64,000 nucleotides of DNA from Micromonospora matsumotoense (GTDB taxonomy: Bacteria; Actinomycetota; Actinomycetes; Mycobacteriales; Micromonosporaceae), in the NCBI RefSeq assembly GCF_900091525.1, contig NZ_FMCU01000021.1:39434-103433 (forward strand). The letters are read 5' to 3'. A program made the translations under genes and the position numbers. Under the pieces are notes generated by a model. That model did not search any database, had not been told where the DNA came from, and worked only from the letters and a program-made list of their open reading frames with translations. Positions 16,368 to 25,179 of the stretch are shown in pieces; position 1 is the stretch's first letter; every line of letters starts with the position of its first letter.

Positions 16368-17342
16368 CTAGGACGCCGCCTTTCGCAGGGTCCGACGGGC
16401 GTAGACGGCGACCGCGGCGATGATGATGACGCCCCGGATCACCTGCTTGAAGAAGGCGTCCACCTCGAGCTGGTTGAAGATCGCGTCGATGCTGGCGAGC
16501 AGCAGCACTCCCCCGACCGTGCCGACCACGCCGCCACGCCCACCGGCGAGCAGGGTCCCGCCGATCACCACCGCGGCGATCGACTCCAGGTCGTAGAGGC
16601 CCTCGGTGCCGACCCGGGGCGCGCCCGAGCCGAGCCGGCTGGCGAGGTAGACCCCGGCGAGTCCGGCACACAGCGAGCACAGCACGTGGGCGGCGACCAG
16701 GACCCGGTCGTTGCGGACGCCGGAGAGCCGGGCGACCTCCGGATCACCGCCGACGGCGACCAGGTGGTGGCCGAACCGGGTCCGGGACAGCACGAACCAG
16801 GCGGCCCCGGTCACGGCGAGCAGGAGCAGGAACGACAACGGCACCGGACCGACGCGCTGGTAGCCGAGGGACTGCACGAGGCCGGGCGAGGTGACGCCGG
16901 CCGGGCCGTCGTAGTTGCTGTCGAGATACCCCTTGAGCAGCAACCCGACGCCGAGGGTGGCGATGAACGCGTTGATCCGGAACTTGGTCACGAGCAGCCC
17001 GTTGAGCAACCCCACACCGGCGCTGACCGCGAGCGCCAGGCCGATCGCCGGCAGCAGCGCGCCGTCGCTGCCGTTCATCGTCTCGGCCGCGACGAGGGTG
17101 CTGAGACTGATCACGTACGCCACGGAGAGGTCGAGCGAACCACCGAGGATGACCAGGGTCTGACCGACCGCGACGAACCCGAGGCCGGCAGCGACGTGCA
17201 GCAGGCTCACCGTCGTGGACTGGTTGAACAGCTGACCGCCGTCGACCAGGACGACCAGCCAGCCGATCGCGAGGGTGATGGCCAGGGCCACGAACACGCC
17301 CGGTACGGGACGTCGGGCCGGCAACAGCGACAGAACGCTCAC
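16368..17342 (-). CDS. Sugar ABC transporter permease, RbsC type (first)
   Basis: A 324-residue permease paralogous to its neighbour, with G-S-L-D-L-S-V-A-Y, N-A-F-I-A-T-L-G-V and G-G-R-G-G-V-V-G-T. GTG 17342 is the start. The 115-base gap to the ATPase gene is filled by a duplicated element, and the ancestral arrangement was probably a GTGA overlap with the ATPase stop. Confidence 0.92.
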   Translation of the reverse strand: MSVLSLLPARRPVPGVFVALAITLAIGWLVVLVDGGQLFNQSTTVSLLHVAAGLGFVAVGQTLVILGGSLDLSVAYVISLSTLVAAETMNGSDGALLPAIGLALAVSAGVGLLNGLLVTKFRINAFIATLGVGLLLKGYLDSNYDGPAGVTSPGLVQSLGYQRVGPVPLSFLLLLAVTGAAWFVLSRTRFGHHLVAVGGDPEVARLSGVRNDRVLVAAHVLCSLCAGLAGVYLASRLGSGAPRVGTEGLYDLESIAAVVIGGTLLAGGRGGVVGTVGGVLLLASIDAIFNQLEVDAFFKQVIRGVIIIAAVAVYARRTLRKAAS

Positions 17343-17475
17343 CGGTCGGTCTCCGTTCGCGACTGTGGGGCTCGCAAACCCGGCTCACTCCTCGCGCTCA
17401 CCGGCACTCTCTCCGTTCGCGACTGCGGGGCTCGCAAACCCGGCTCACTCCTCGCGCTCACCGGTCGGTCTCCGT
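17336..17475. repeat. Duplicated element inserted between ABC transporter genes
   Basis: Two 55-bp copies (17350-17404 and 17410-17464) differ by one base. The whole insert is bracketed by a perfect 21-bp direct repeat (17336-17356 and 17455-17475) that contains the ATPase stop at one end and the permease start at the other. This looks like insertion or slipped duplication at a former GTGA junction. In frame it would encode repeats with C-G-A-R-K-P-G-S-L-L-A-L-T. I recall similar short GC-rich elements in Micromonosporaceae, but this was not checked. Confidence 0.8.
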
Positions 17476-18969
17476 GACGTGGCCGACGGCCAGGGCTACG
17501 ACGTCCTCCTCGGTGGCGGCGGCGGGCAGTTCGCCGGCGATCCGGCCGTCGCGCATGACGACGATCCGGTCGCTCATCCCCAGCAGTTCGGGCAGGTCCG
17601 ACGAGATCATCAACACGGCCGCGCCGTCGCGGGCGAGGCGGCGGACGAGATCGTGGATGGCCGACTTCGCCCCCACGTCGATACCCCGGGTCGGCTCGTC
17701 GAAGAGCAGGACCTGCGGGTCGAGCGCGAGCCAGCGGGCCAGCACGACCTTCTGCTGGTTGCCCCCCGACAGGAAGCGGATCTCCTGGTCGTCGCCAGCG
17801 GCGCGGACCTCGACGGTGGCGAGCAGTTCCCGCACCCGTCGGGTCCGGGCGGCGCGACCGGAGCGGGCCGCGAAGACGGCACGACTGGCCAGCAGCGCGT
17901 TGTCGAGCACCGACTGCCGGGGCACGATCCCCTCGCCCTTGCGGTCCTCGGTGACGTAGGCGATGCCGGCCCGCATCGCGGTACGAGGTGAGCGCAGCCG
18001 GACCGGTCTGCCGTCCAGGGTCACGTCGCCGCTGGTGAACGGGGCGACACCGAAGAGCGCACGGGCCAGCGCGGACCGCCCGGAGCCCTGCAGGCCACCG
18101 ACGCCGAGCACCTCCCCGGCCCGGAGCTGGAGATCGACGCCCCGAAGCTTGCGGTTTCCCGCGTCACGGACGGTGATCCGGACCGGGCCGCGGTCGGCGG
18201 GGCCGGCCCGGTCGGGGTAGTAGCTGGACAACTCCCGGCCGACCATGTGCCGGACCAGGTCGTCGGTGCTGGTGTCGGTGGTGTTCACGGTGGTGACCCG
18301 GCGGCCGTCCTTGAGGACGGTGATCCGACCGGACAGGTCGAAGACCTCGGTGAGCCGGTGCGAGACGTACAGCAGGCCGATGCCCCGGTGCTGGAGTCGG
18401 CGCACCAACCCGTAGAGCAGTTCGACCTCGTGGTCGGCCAGCGCTGCGGTGGGCTCGTCCATGATGAGCACCCGGGCGTCCAGGGCGAGCGCTTTGGCGA
18501 TCTCGACGACCTGCTGCTGGGCGACGCCGAGCTGTCCCACCCGGGCGTCGGGCGCAAGGGTGGTCTCCCCGATCGAGGCGAGCAACCGGCCGGTGCGCTC
18601 GCGCATCGCCCGACGGTCCACCAACCCCCGCCGCACCGGTTCGTGTCCCAGGTGGACGTTCTCCGCGACGGTGCGCTCGGGCAGCAGGTTGAACTCCTGG
18701 TGAATGATGCCGATCCCGGCCCGCTGGGCGTCGCGCGGGCTCCGGAAGACCCGTGGTGCGCCGGCGACCTCGACGGTGCCGCCGTCCGGGGCGTAGCCAC
18801 CCGAGACGATCTTCATGAGGGTGGACTTCCCGGCGCCGTTCTCACCGACGACGGCGTGCACCTCACCCGGCGCGACGTCGAGGTCGACGCCGTCGAGGAC
18901 GCGCACCCCGAAGAACGACTTGCCGATGCCCCGCAGGGTGAGCAGCGGTGCCGGTGGCGGATCTGGCAT
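17458..18969 (-). CDS. Sugar ABC transporter ATP-binding protein, RbsA type (two NBDs)
   Basis: A 503-residue cytoplasmic ATPase with two nucleotide-binding domains. Domain 1 has Walker A G-E-N-G-A-G-K-S-T at 42-50, signature-like L-G-V-A-Q-Q-Q and Walker B V-L-I-M-D-E-P-T. Domain 2 has a degenerate P-loop (G-L-Q-G-S-G-R-S), L-S-G-G-N-Q-Q-K and L-L-F-D-E-P-T-R-G-I-D, which is usual for RbsA/MglA. ATG 18969 is preferred over GTG 18984 because GAGGG lies 8 bases upstream of it. It is the first gene of the five-gene operon running to 13304. Confidence 0.92.
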   Translation of the reverse strand: MPDPPPAPLLTLRGIGKSFFGVRVLDGVDLDVAPGEVHAVVGENGAGKSTLMKIVSGGYAPDGGTVEVAGAPRVFRSPRDAQRAGIGIIHQEFNLLPERTVAENVHLGHEPVRRGLVDRRAMRERTGRLLASIGETTLAPDARVGQLGVAQQQVVEIAKALALDARVLIMDEPTAALADHEVELLYGLVRRLQHRGIGLLYVSHRLTEVFDLSGRITVLKDGRRVTTVNTTDTSTDDLVRHMVGRELSSYYPDRAGPADRGPVRITVRDAGNRKLRGVDLQLRAGEVLGVGGLQGSGRSALARALFGVAPFTSGDVTLDGRPVRLRSPRTAMRAGIAYVTEDRKGEGIVPRQSVLDNALLASRAVFAARSGRAARTRRVRELLATVEVRAAGDDQEIRFLSGGNQQKVVLARWLALDPQVLLFDEPTRGIDVGAKSAIHDLVRRLARDGAAVLMISSDLPELLGMSDRIVVMRDGRIAGELPAAATEEDVVALAVGHVTETDR

Positions 18970-18994
18970 TCCGAAAACCCTCACAGAAAGTAGT

Positions 18995-19004
18995 CATCGA
19001 TGCG
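18995..19004. promoter_or_regulatory. CATCGATGCG motif upstream of ABC operon
   Basis: CATCGATGCG lies 26 bases upstream of the ATPase start. It matches the 13209 and 46212 sites at 9 of 10 positions. A related CATCGATGAC is at 19277-19286. Confidence 0.45.
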
Positions 19005-19098
19005 GTACATGCCCCGCGTCCGGCTTGTGCGAGGGGCGCGGCGGGACGACTTTCGCCGCCTACCACAAGTGCTTACGTCTCGACGAAGCAAACTTTCC

Positions 19099-19128
19099 TT
19101 GACATCGACGAAACATCACACGTATGAA
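19099..19128 (+). promoter_or_regulatory. Promoter TTGACA-N18-TATGAA
   Basis: TTGACA (19099-19104) and TATGAA (19123-19128) are near consensus with an 18-base spacer. A CGAAACATC site sits in the spacer, so binding there would block polymerase. The implied leader to the gene at 19491 is about 350 bases. Confidence 0.6.
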
Positions 19129-19490
19129 GATAGATGTTTCGATGCGTGTCCACAATCCTCCTCTCGACGCAATTCCCAGGCCCACCCCTCCACCCGGCAC
19201 GGAGGCCGCACCGGGCCTCCCGGGCGACTGCCGCCAGCCCGTCGAAACATCGAACCCACCCGCATCCGTTGACACTCATCGATGACTGAACGATCCTGAC
19301 CTCGCGGCCACGGCCGAGAACACCACCAAAGTCACTCTCCGTGACGCTTTACGGGGCTGACGGCCGTTACGGCGGACGGCACGACGACCCGAGCAGCACA
19401 CCCGTGCCCTTCGCGTGCACAGGCACCCCCTGACGCGCCGACGGACCCACGGCCACCACCGGAGTTGCCCGCCGAAAACTAGGAGACGGC

Positions 19491-22400
19491 ATGCGTCGCA
19501 CCACACTGCTCATCGCCATGATCGCCGGCCTGTTACTGTCACTCGGCCTCGCACCACCCGCCTCGGCGGCCCCGGCCTTCCGCGCCCTGCTGTTCACCAA
19601 GACGGTGGGCTACCGGCACGACTCGATCCCCGCCGGGATCAGCATGTTCCAGCAGCAGGCGGCGGCCAACAACTTCGAGTTGGTGCAGACCGAGGACTCC
19701 AGCGTCTTCACCCCGGCCAACCTCGCCACCTTCGACGTGATCATCATGTTCCAGACCTCCGGCATGGTCTGGACCTCGGCCGCCCAACGCCAGGCCGTGG
19801 AGGGCTACCTGGCCAGCGGCAAGGGCATCGTCGGCATCCACAACGCCCTGGACATGGGCATCGAGGGCGAGTACCCCTGGTGGGACCAGACCCTCAACGG
19901 TGGCGCCCACATGCCCGAGCACTCCCCCGGTGTGCTGCCCGGCACCGCCATCGTCGCCGACAAGCAGCACCCGTCGACGACCGGCCTGCCGGACCGCTGG
20001 AGCCGCAGCGAGGAGTGGTACAACTTCGACGCCAACCCGCGCGGCAACGTGCACGTGCTGGTGACCGCCGACGAGCGCACCTACAACCCGGGGTCGCGGG
20101 CGATGGGCCCGGACCACCCGATCTCCTGGTGCCGCAACGCCGCTGGCGGACGGGTGTGGGCCACCGCGATGGGCCACGCGATCGCCTCCTACAGCGAGAC
20201 GAACTTCCGTAACCACGTCCTCGGCGGCGTGAAGTGGGCCGCCGGCAACCAGCCCGGCGACTGCGGCGGCACCGTCTGGAGCAACTTCGAGAAGCGCACC
20301 CTGGACGACAACACGGTCGACCCGATGGCGCTGGCCGTGCTGCCGGACGGTCGGGTGATGTACGTCCAGCGCGGCGGCCAGGTCAAGATCTTCAAGCCGG
20401 CCACCAACAGCACCGTGACCGCCGGCACCCTGAGCGTCTACACCGGCGGCGAGGACGGTCTCACCGGCATGGCGCTGGACCCGAGCTTCGCCACCAACGG
20501 GTACGTGTACCTGTACCACTCACCGGCGAGCAGCAGCACCGACGTCAACCGCGTCTCCCGCTACACGCTCTCCGGCGACACCCTCAACCTGTCCACCGAG
20601 GCCCGGATCATCGACATCCCGGCGTACCGGGACCGTACCTTCCCCGAACCCGGTCACACCGGTGGCTACATCGACTTCGGCCCGGACGGGAACCTCTACA
20701 TCGGCACCGGCGACGACACGCCGCCGAACCTCGACCCCAACTGGCAGGGCTACGCCCCGCTGGACTGGCGGTCCGGCAAGTCCAACCTGGACGCCGCCCG
20801 CAGCGCCGGCAACACCAACGACCTGCGCGGCAAGCTGCTGCGCATCCGCCCCTCGGCCACCGGCGGCTACACCGTCCCGACGGGCAACCTCTACCCCCAG
20901 GGCACGGCGCAGACCCGGCCCGAGATCTACGCGATGGGCTTCCGCAACCCGTTCCGGTTCTCGATCGACCCGGCCAACGGCTGGGTCTACCTGGCCGACT
21001 ACGGACCGGACCGCAACCCGCCCACCACCAACCGCGGCCCCGAGGGCCTGGTCGAGCTGAACGTGATCAAGCAGCCCGGCAACTACGGGTGGCCGTTCTG
21101 CCACGGTGACAACCAGCCCTATGCGCCGTTCAACCCGGACACCGGCGTCGTCGGCGCCAAGTTCAACTGCAACGCCCCGGTCAACAACTCGCCCAACAAC
21201 ACCGGCCTGACCAGCCTGCGACCGGTCGTCGCGCCCAACATGTGGTACGGCTACGGCACCTCGTCGAACTTCCCGGAGCTCGGTTCCGGCGGCTCCGGGC
21301 CGATGGGCGGGCCGGTCTACCGGTACGACCCGGCGAACCCGTCCGCCACCAAGTTCCCGGCCTACTACGACGGCGTGCACTTCTTCTACGAGTGGTCGCG
21401 CAGCTACATCAAGGAGGTGCACTTCGACTCCGCCACGGCGGTGACCCGCACCAACTCGTTCCTGCCCGGGGGCCGGTTCAACAAGCCGATGGACCTGGAG
21501 TTCGGCAAGGACGGCTCGCTCTACGTGCTGGAGTGGGGCACCAACTTCGGTGGTGGCAACAGCGACTCCGGGCTCTACCGCATCGACTACATCCAGGGCG
21601 GCCGGTCGCCGATCGCCAAGGCCGTCGGCACGCCCACCAGCGGCCTCGCCCCGCTGAACGTCCAGTTCAGCAGCGCCGGCACCGCCGACCCGGACCCGGG
21701 CAACACGCTCAGCTACCAGTGGACGTTCGGTGACGGCACCACCTCCACGGCGGCCAACCCGTCGCACGTCTACACCACCAACGGCAACTACACGGCGCAG
21801 TTGAAGGTCACCGACAACACCGGAAAGACGGGCTTCGCCAACGTCCAGATCACCGTCGGCAACTCCGCGCCGGTGGTCACCATCACCACACCGGCCAACG
21901 GCGGCATGCTCACCTTCGGCGACAAGGTGTCGTACCAGATCAGCGTCACCGATCCGGACGGCGGCACTGTCGACTGCTCCAAGGTGCTCCTGAACCCGGC
22001 GTTGGGTCACGACGACCACGCGCACGAGACCACCGAGTACCCGGGCTGCTCGGGCACCATCTCCACCGACCTGCTCGGTGGGCACCCGGACGGTGCCAAC
22101 CTGTTCTACGTGTTGAACGCGCGGTACACGGACAGCGGTGGCCCGGGCGGCTCGTCCCCGCTCACCGGCACCGCGCAGGCGATCCTCCAGCCCAAGCACA
22201 AGCAGGCCGAGTACTTCAGCAGCCAGTCCGGCATCCGGGTGGTCGACGAGGCCAGCGCGGAGAGCACCAAGCGCGTCGGTGACATCTCCAACAACGACTG
22301 GATCGCGTTCAACCCGATGAGTCTGTCGGGTATCTCGACGGTCAGCTACCGGTTGTCGTCGCCGTCCGGTGGTGGCTCGATCGAGCTGCGGGCCGACTCC

Positions 22401-23045
22401 CCGACCGGCACCCTGCTGGCCACCACCCCGGTGCCCAACACCGGTGGCTGGAACAACTACCAGTCCACCGCGCCGGTGAGCGTGTCCGCGCTGTCCGGGA
22501 CACACCCGCTCTACCTGGTGTTCAAGGCCAGTGCGAACAACTCGTTCGACCTCGACTCCCACACCTTCGGCGGGAATGGTGTCGGCACGCCCGGCACCGG
22601 CACCGGCACCGGTGTGGCCGGGAAGACCTGGACGCTCACCGCCCTGCACAGCGGGAAGCTGATGGACGTCAGCGGTGTCTCCACCGCCGACGGCGCCCAG
22701 CTCACCCAGTGGGCGGCCACCGGCGGCAACAACCAGAAGTGGCAGGCCGTGGACGCCGGTAGCGGCGCGGTCTACCTGAAGGCGGTGCACAGCAACAAGT
22801 GCGCCGAGGTGATCGGCGGCTCCACCACGGCGGGCGCGTTCCTCCAGCAGGCCACCTGCAACAACAGCAACCAGCAGAAGTTCACCGCGACGGCGACCAC
22901 GACCACCGGGGTCTACACGGTGCGCAACGTGCAGAGCGGGCTCTGCCTGGACGTCAACGGTGGCGCCACCACCGACGGCGCCCGGCTGCTGCAGTGGACC
23001 TGCCACAGCGCCACCAACCAGCAGTGGCGGTTCACCCTGGCGTGA
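19491..23045 (+). CDS. Secreted multidomain ThuA / sugar dehydrogenase / PKD / CBM6 / ricin-lectin protein
   Basis: A 1184-residue exported protein with AGGAGA before ATG 19491 and a signal peptide ending P-A-S-A-A at about residue 27. Domains in order are: ThuA (about 28-240), a six-bladed soluble glucose/sorbosone dehydrogenase-like propeller (about 265-700; G-G-x-D-G-L-T-G-M-A, L-R-G-K-L-L-R-I), PKD (about 708-795, W-T-F-G-D-G), a linker beta domain, CBM6-like (about 905-1030) and a ricin-type beta-trefoil (about 1045-1184, Q-x-W repeats). It probably oxidises or modifies sugars while bound to polysaccharide. Such fusions are known in actinobacteria, but their substrate is not. Confidence 0.88.
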   Translation: MRRTTLLIAMIAGLLLSLGLAPPASAAPAFRALLFTKTVGYRHDSIPAGISMFQQQAAANNFELVQTEDSSVFTPANLATFDVIIMFQTSGMVWTSAAQRQAVEGYLASGKGIVGIHNALDMGIEGEYPWWDQTLNGGAHMPEHSPGVLPGTAIVADKQHPSTTGLPDRWSRSEEWYNFDANPRGNVHVLVTADERTYNPGSRAMGPDHPISWCRNAAGGRVWATAMGHAIASYSETNFRNHVLGGVKWAAGNQPGDCGGTVWSNFEKRTLDDNTVDPMALAVLPDGRVMYVQRGGQVKIFKPATNSTVTAGTLSVYTGGEDGLTGMALDPSFATNGYVYLYHSPASSSTDVNRVSRYTLSGDTLNLSTEARIIDIPAYRDRTFPEPGHTGGYIDFGPDGNLYIGTGDDTPPNLDPNWQGYAPLDWRSGKSNLDAARSAGNTNDLRGKLLRIRPSATGGYTVPTGNLYPQGTAQTRPEIYAMGFRNPFRFSIDPANGWVYLADYGPDRNPPTTNRGPEGLVELNVIKQPGNYGWPFCHGDNQPYAPFNPDTGVVGAKFNCNAPVNNSPNNTGLTSLRPVVAPNMWYGYGTSSNFPELGSGGSGPMGGPVYRYDPANPSATKFPAYYDGVHFFYEWSRSYIKEVHFDSATAVTRTNSFLPGGRFNKPMDLEFGKDGSLYVLEWGTNFGGGNSDSGLYRIDYIQGGRSPIAKAVGTPTSGLAPLNVQFSSAGTADPDPGNTLSYQWTFGDGTTSTAANPSHVYTTNGNYTAQLKVTDNTGKTGFANVQITVGNSAPVVTITTPANGGMLTFGDKVSYQISVTDPDGGTVDCSKVLLNPALGHDDHAHETTEYPGCSGTISTDLLGGHPDGANLFYVLNARYTDSGGPGGSSPLTGTAQAILQPKHKQAEYFSSQSGIRVVDEASAESTKRVGDISNNDWIAFNPMSLSGISTVSYRLSSPSGGGSIELRADSPTGTLLATTPVPNTGGWNNYQSTAPVSVSALSGTHPLYLVFKASANNSFDLDSHTFGGNGVGTPGTGTGTGVAGKTWTLTALHSGKLMDVSGVSTADGAQLTQWAATGGNNQKWQAVDAGSGAVYLKAVHSNKCAEVIGGSTTAGAFLQQATCNNSNQQKFTATATTTTGVYTVRNVQSGLCLDVNGGATTDGARLLQWTCHSATNQQWRFTLA

Positions 23046-23076
23046 CGCACCACCCGCCGCCCTGACGGTGGGCTGA

Positions 23077-23109
23077 GGGGGCCGGCTCCGACACCCGGGG
23101 CCGGCCCCC
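23077..23109 (+). terminator. Hairpin terminator
   Basis: A 10-bp GC-only stem (23077-23086 with 23100-23109) with a 13-base loop lies 31 bases after the multidomain gene stop. Confidence 0.7.
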
Positions 23110-23291
23110 GCTGGCTGTGCTGACGGCCCCGGCCGGGGCGGCGGGTGGCGGACGCCACCGGGTGGCTCCACCTGCTGGTCGACCCCGCGGCGTCCGGATC
23201 TGGCCGATGGGCGGGCGTCGAGCTGACGTGATCGACGTAGCGATGCGCCACCCCCGCCGTTTGTCTCGGGTGCCCGACCCAACTGTGCGGT

Positions 23292-23307
23292 TAGGCGTAT
23301 ACGCCTA
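23292..23307. promoter_or_regulatory. 16-bp perfect palindrome, candidate PadR operator
   Basis: TAGGCGTA followed by TACGCCTA is a perfect palindrome ending 12 bases before the PadR start. A TATAGA at 23306-23311 is a possible -10, giving a leaderless transcript; the operator would overlap the promoter. This arrangement fits negative autoregulation. Confidence 0.65.
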
Positions 23308-23319
23308 TAGACTGTTCGG

Positions 23320-23904
23320 GTGCCTTCGAACGCGACACAGAACAGCCTGGTGTTGCCGATGCTCGGGCTCCTCGTCGAGGAGCCGGCGCATGGTTACGAC
23401 ATCACGACACGCCTACGCCAGCGGTACGGGCACCTCTCGGTCACCCGCAGCACGGTCACGTCCCTGCTGAAGACGCTCGAGAAGGCATGCCTGATCTCCT
23501 CCCGGCTCCCCGAACGAGTGGGCAACCGGCCACCGCGTACGGCCTACGAGTTGACCTCGGCGGGCCTCGCCGACTTCCGCCACAGGGTCGAGGCCGGGGT
23601 GCGCGACACCGTAGCCGCGTCCGTGGACTTCGTCATGGCGGTCGCCTACGTGGGAGTTCTCCCGATCGACCAGGCGGCGTCCATCCTGGATGGTCGCGCC
23701 GACCGGCTCGACCAGGAACTGGCTGCCCTTTCGGGGCTGCCCGACGGTGACGTACTCGAAGTGCACATGCTCGAAGTCGCCTACTGGCGCACCATCGTCG
23801 CCGCCGAAGCCGCCTGGATCAGGAACCTGGTACGGCGGATCCGGTCACACGAGATCAGCTGGCCAGCCCAGCAAACCGACCAGCATCGGAGTGCGGAGGC
23901 GTGA
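23320..23904 (+). CDS. PadR-family transcriptional regulator
   Basis: A 194-residue PadR/Vir-type regulator. It has an N-terminal winged helix (L-x-M-L-G-L-L, H-G-Y-D-I, wing T-A-Y-E-L-T-S-A-G at about 70-80) and a C-terminal helical dimerisation domain with an E-V-x-M-L-E-V-A-Y-W helix. GTG 23320 is used; it lies just beyond the palindrome. Its stop overlaps the next start (GTGA), so the TIM-barrel protein is co-translated and probably under its control. Confidence 0.88.
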   Translation: MPSNATQNSLVLPMLGLLVEEPAHGYDITTRLRQRYGHLSVTRSTVTSLLKTLEKACLISSRLPERVGNRPPRTAYELTSAGLADFRHRVEAGVRDTVAASVDFVMAVAYVGVLPIDQAASILDGRADRLDQELAALSGLPDGDVLEVHMLEVAYWRTIVAAEAAWIRNLVRRIRSHEISWPAQQTDQHRSAEA

Positions 23905-24911
23905 AGTTCGGTATCTATCCGGGCGGGCGGGCCGGCACGGTCTGCTCCCACCCACCCGATGTCGCCGCGATCCGCCACCTCGTCGACGACATCGCGGGCG
24001 GTCGCCCCTTCGTCGTCCGCGAGTACGTGCACTTCTTCGGCGACGCGACACCGCCGGACGTGATCACCTCACTCGGAGCCGAACACGAACTTGCGCACCT
24101 CACGATGCCCGACGGATGGTACGTCGAGGGAAACCGCGAACTGGACCTCGTGCTCAGCTACCTCCCCCGGGCCGCCGACCTCGCCGGATGGCTGGCCTTC
24201 CTCGACACTGTCATCGACCGCTACGGTCACCTGACGCGGTACCTCCAGGTGACGCTTGAGCCAAACTTCCCCATCCCACTCATCGACGGAAGCGCACCCG
24301 GCGTGCTCGAAGCCCTGACCCTCGGCGTCCCGCACGCCCGCACCGCACTGGACCGGCGGGGTCTCCAGCACGTGCGGATCGGCTTCTCCGTCGCCGAACC
24401 ACCGGAATGGTTGGGCGGCGACGACCAGTTCTGGTCATCCCTGTCCTCGGTGCCATACCAGGACTTCGCGGCCCACGTCGACTACGTCGGCCTGGGCCTG
24501 TACCCCGACGCCTTCTCGCCCGTCGCGCCGCGGGGCAACCCGGGAGACACCGCATCCCTCACCGCCCACGCCCTGCACCACTTGCGGGGCAGGTCGCTGC
24601 CCCGCGCGCACATCCCGCCCACCACTCCCCTCCACATCGTCGAGAACGGCACCCCGAGCGGGTCACCCCGCACCGAGCAGGCACAGCGCGACTCACTGTC
24701 GGACATGCTCGGCGTCATCCTCACCGAACAGGAGTCTCTGAACATCACCCACTACGAACTGTTCAGCCTCAGGGACGCCGACAGCAGTTCCACGGAACCC
24801 ATCGGGACACTGGGCATCGTCACCGACACCTACCGGCCCAAGCCCGCTCTCGCCGTCTACCGCGACATCGTCCGCAGCGCCGGCCAGCCGCCTGCTACCC
24901 CACACCCCTGA
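23901..24911 (+). CDS. Clan GH-A-like TIM-barrel protein of unknown function
   Basis: A 336-residue protein without signal peptide. Hydrophobic strands alternate with helices as in a TIM barrel. Two motifs resemble clan A glycosidases: T-L-E-P-N-F near residue 117 and I-V-E-N-G-T-P-S-G near 250, similar to the nucleophile loop of GH1/GH5-type enzymes. A following R-x-x-Q helix is also typical. It is translationally coupled to PadR, an unusual pairing. It may be an intracellular glycosidase or a non-catalytic barrel; I do not recognise the exact family. Confidence 0.65.
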   Translation: MKFGIYPGGRAGTVCSHPPDVAAIRHLVDDIAGGRPFVVREYVHFFGDATPPDVITSLGAEHELAHLTMPDGWYVEGNRELDLVLSYLPRAADLAGWLAFLDTVIDRYGHLTRYLQVTLEPNFPIPLIDGSAPGVLEALTLGVPHARTALDRRGLQHVRIGFSVAEPPEWLGGDDQFWSSLSSVPYQDFAAHVDYVGLGLYPDAFSPVAPRGNPGDTASLTAHALHHLRGRSLPRAHIPPTTPLHIVENGTPSGSPRTEQAQRDSLSDMLGVILTEQESLNITHYELFSLRDADSSSTEPIGTLGIVTDTYRPKPALAVYRDIVRSAGQPPATPHP

Positions 24912-25179
24912 GCGGCGAACCGAGACGCAGCGAGCACTCGCCCGCGCCAGACCCGAACGAGCATGCAACCCTGCCAGAACGTCCACGCCGCCGTGCCGAG
25001 AACGGAAGGTCGAGTAGTCGCCTCAGATGCAACTCGGCCTGATTGGCACAGGGATCGGCAGGGCCCGCACAGCGGGCCCTGCCGACCGGTGGTGCAGGTG
25101 CTGTTCAATTGATCGCTCTGGGCGACCTACGTCGGGTCACCCCGGAGGTCGGGAACCTCCGTGGCCCGCCGACGGTCCG
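24912..25179. other. Intergenic region between converging genes
   Basis: No gene is supported. It contains the terminator at 25055-25085 and otherwise nothing recognisable. Confidence 0.6.
25055..25085. terminator. Bidirectional hairpin terminator
   Basis: A perfect 14-bp stem (25055-25068 with 25072-25085) and ACA loop lie between the TIM-barrel and GH62 genes. Confidence 0.8.

Larger units (their letters stand above)
18985..19490. promoter_or_regulatory. Divergent regulatory region with repeated CGAAACATC motifs
   Basis: This 506-base spacer separates the ABC operon from the secreted dehydrogenase gene. Besides CATCGATG-type sites it holds three copies of CGAAACATC: 19109-19117 (+), 19133-19141 (inverted) and 19243-19251 (+). 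The first two form a dyad with centres 24 bases apart. Lower GC and these repeats mark it as a complex control region. It contains no supported gene. Confidence 0.6.

Noticed and set aside
20520..23282. A 920-codon open frame on the minus strand
   Set aside because: It is antisense to the multidomain dehydrogenase gene, rich in Arg/Gly/Val with no domains, and is a by-product of very high third-position GC.
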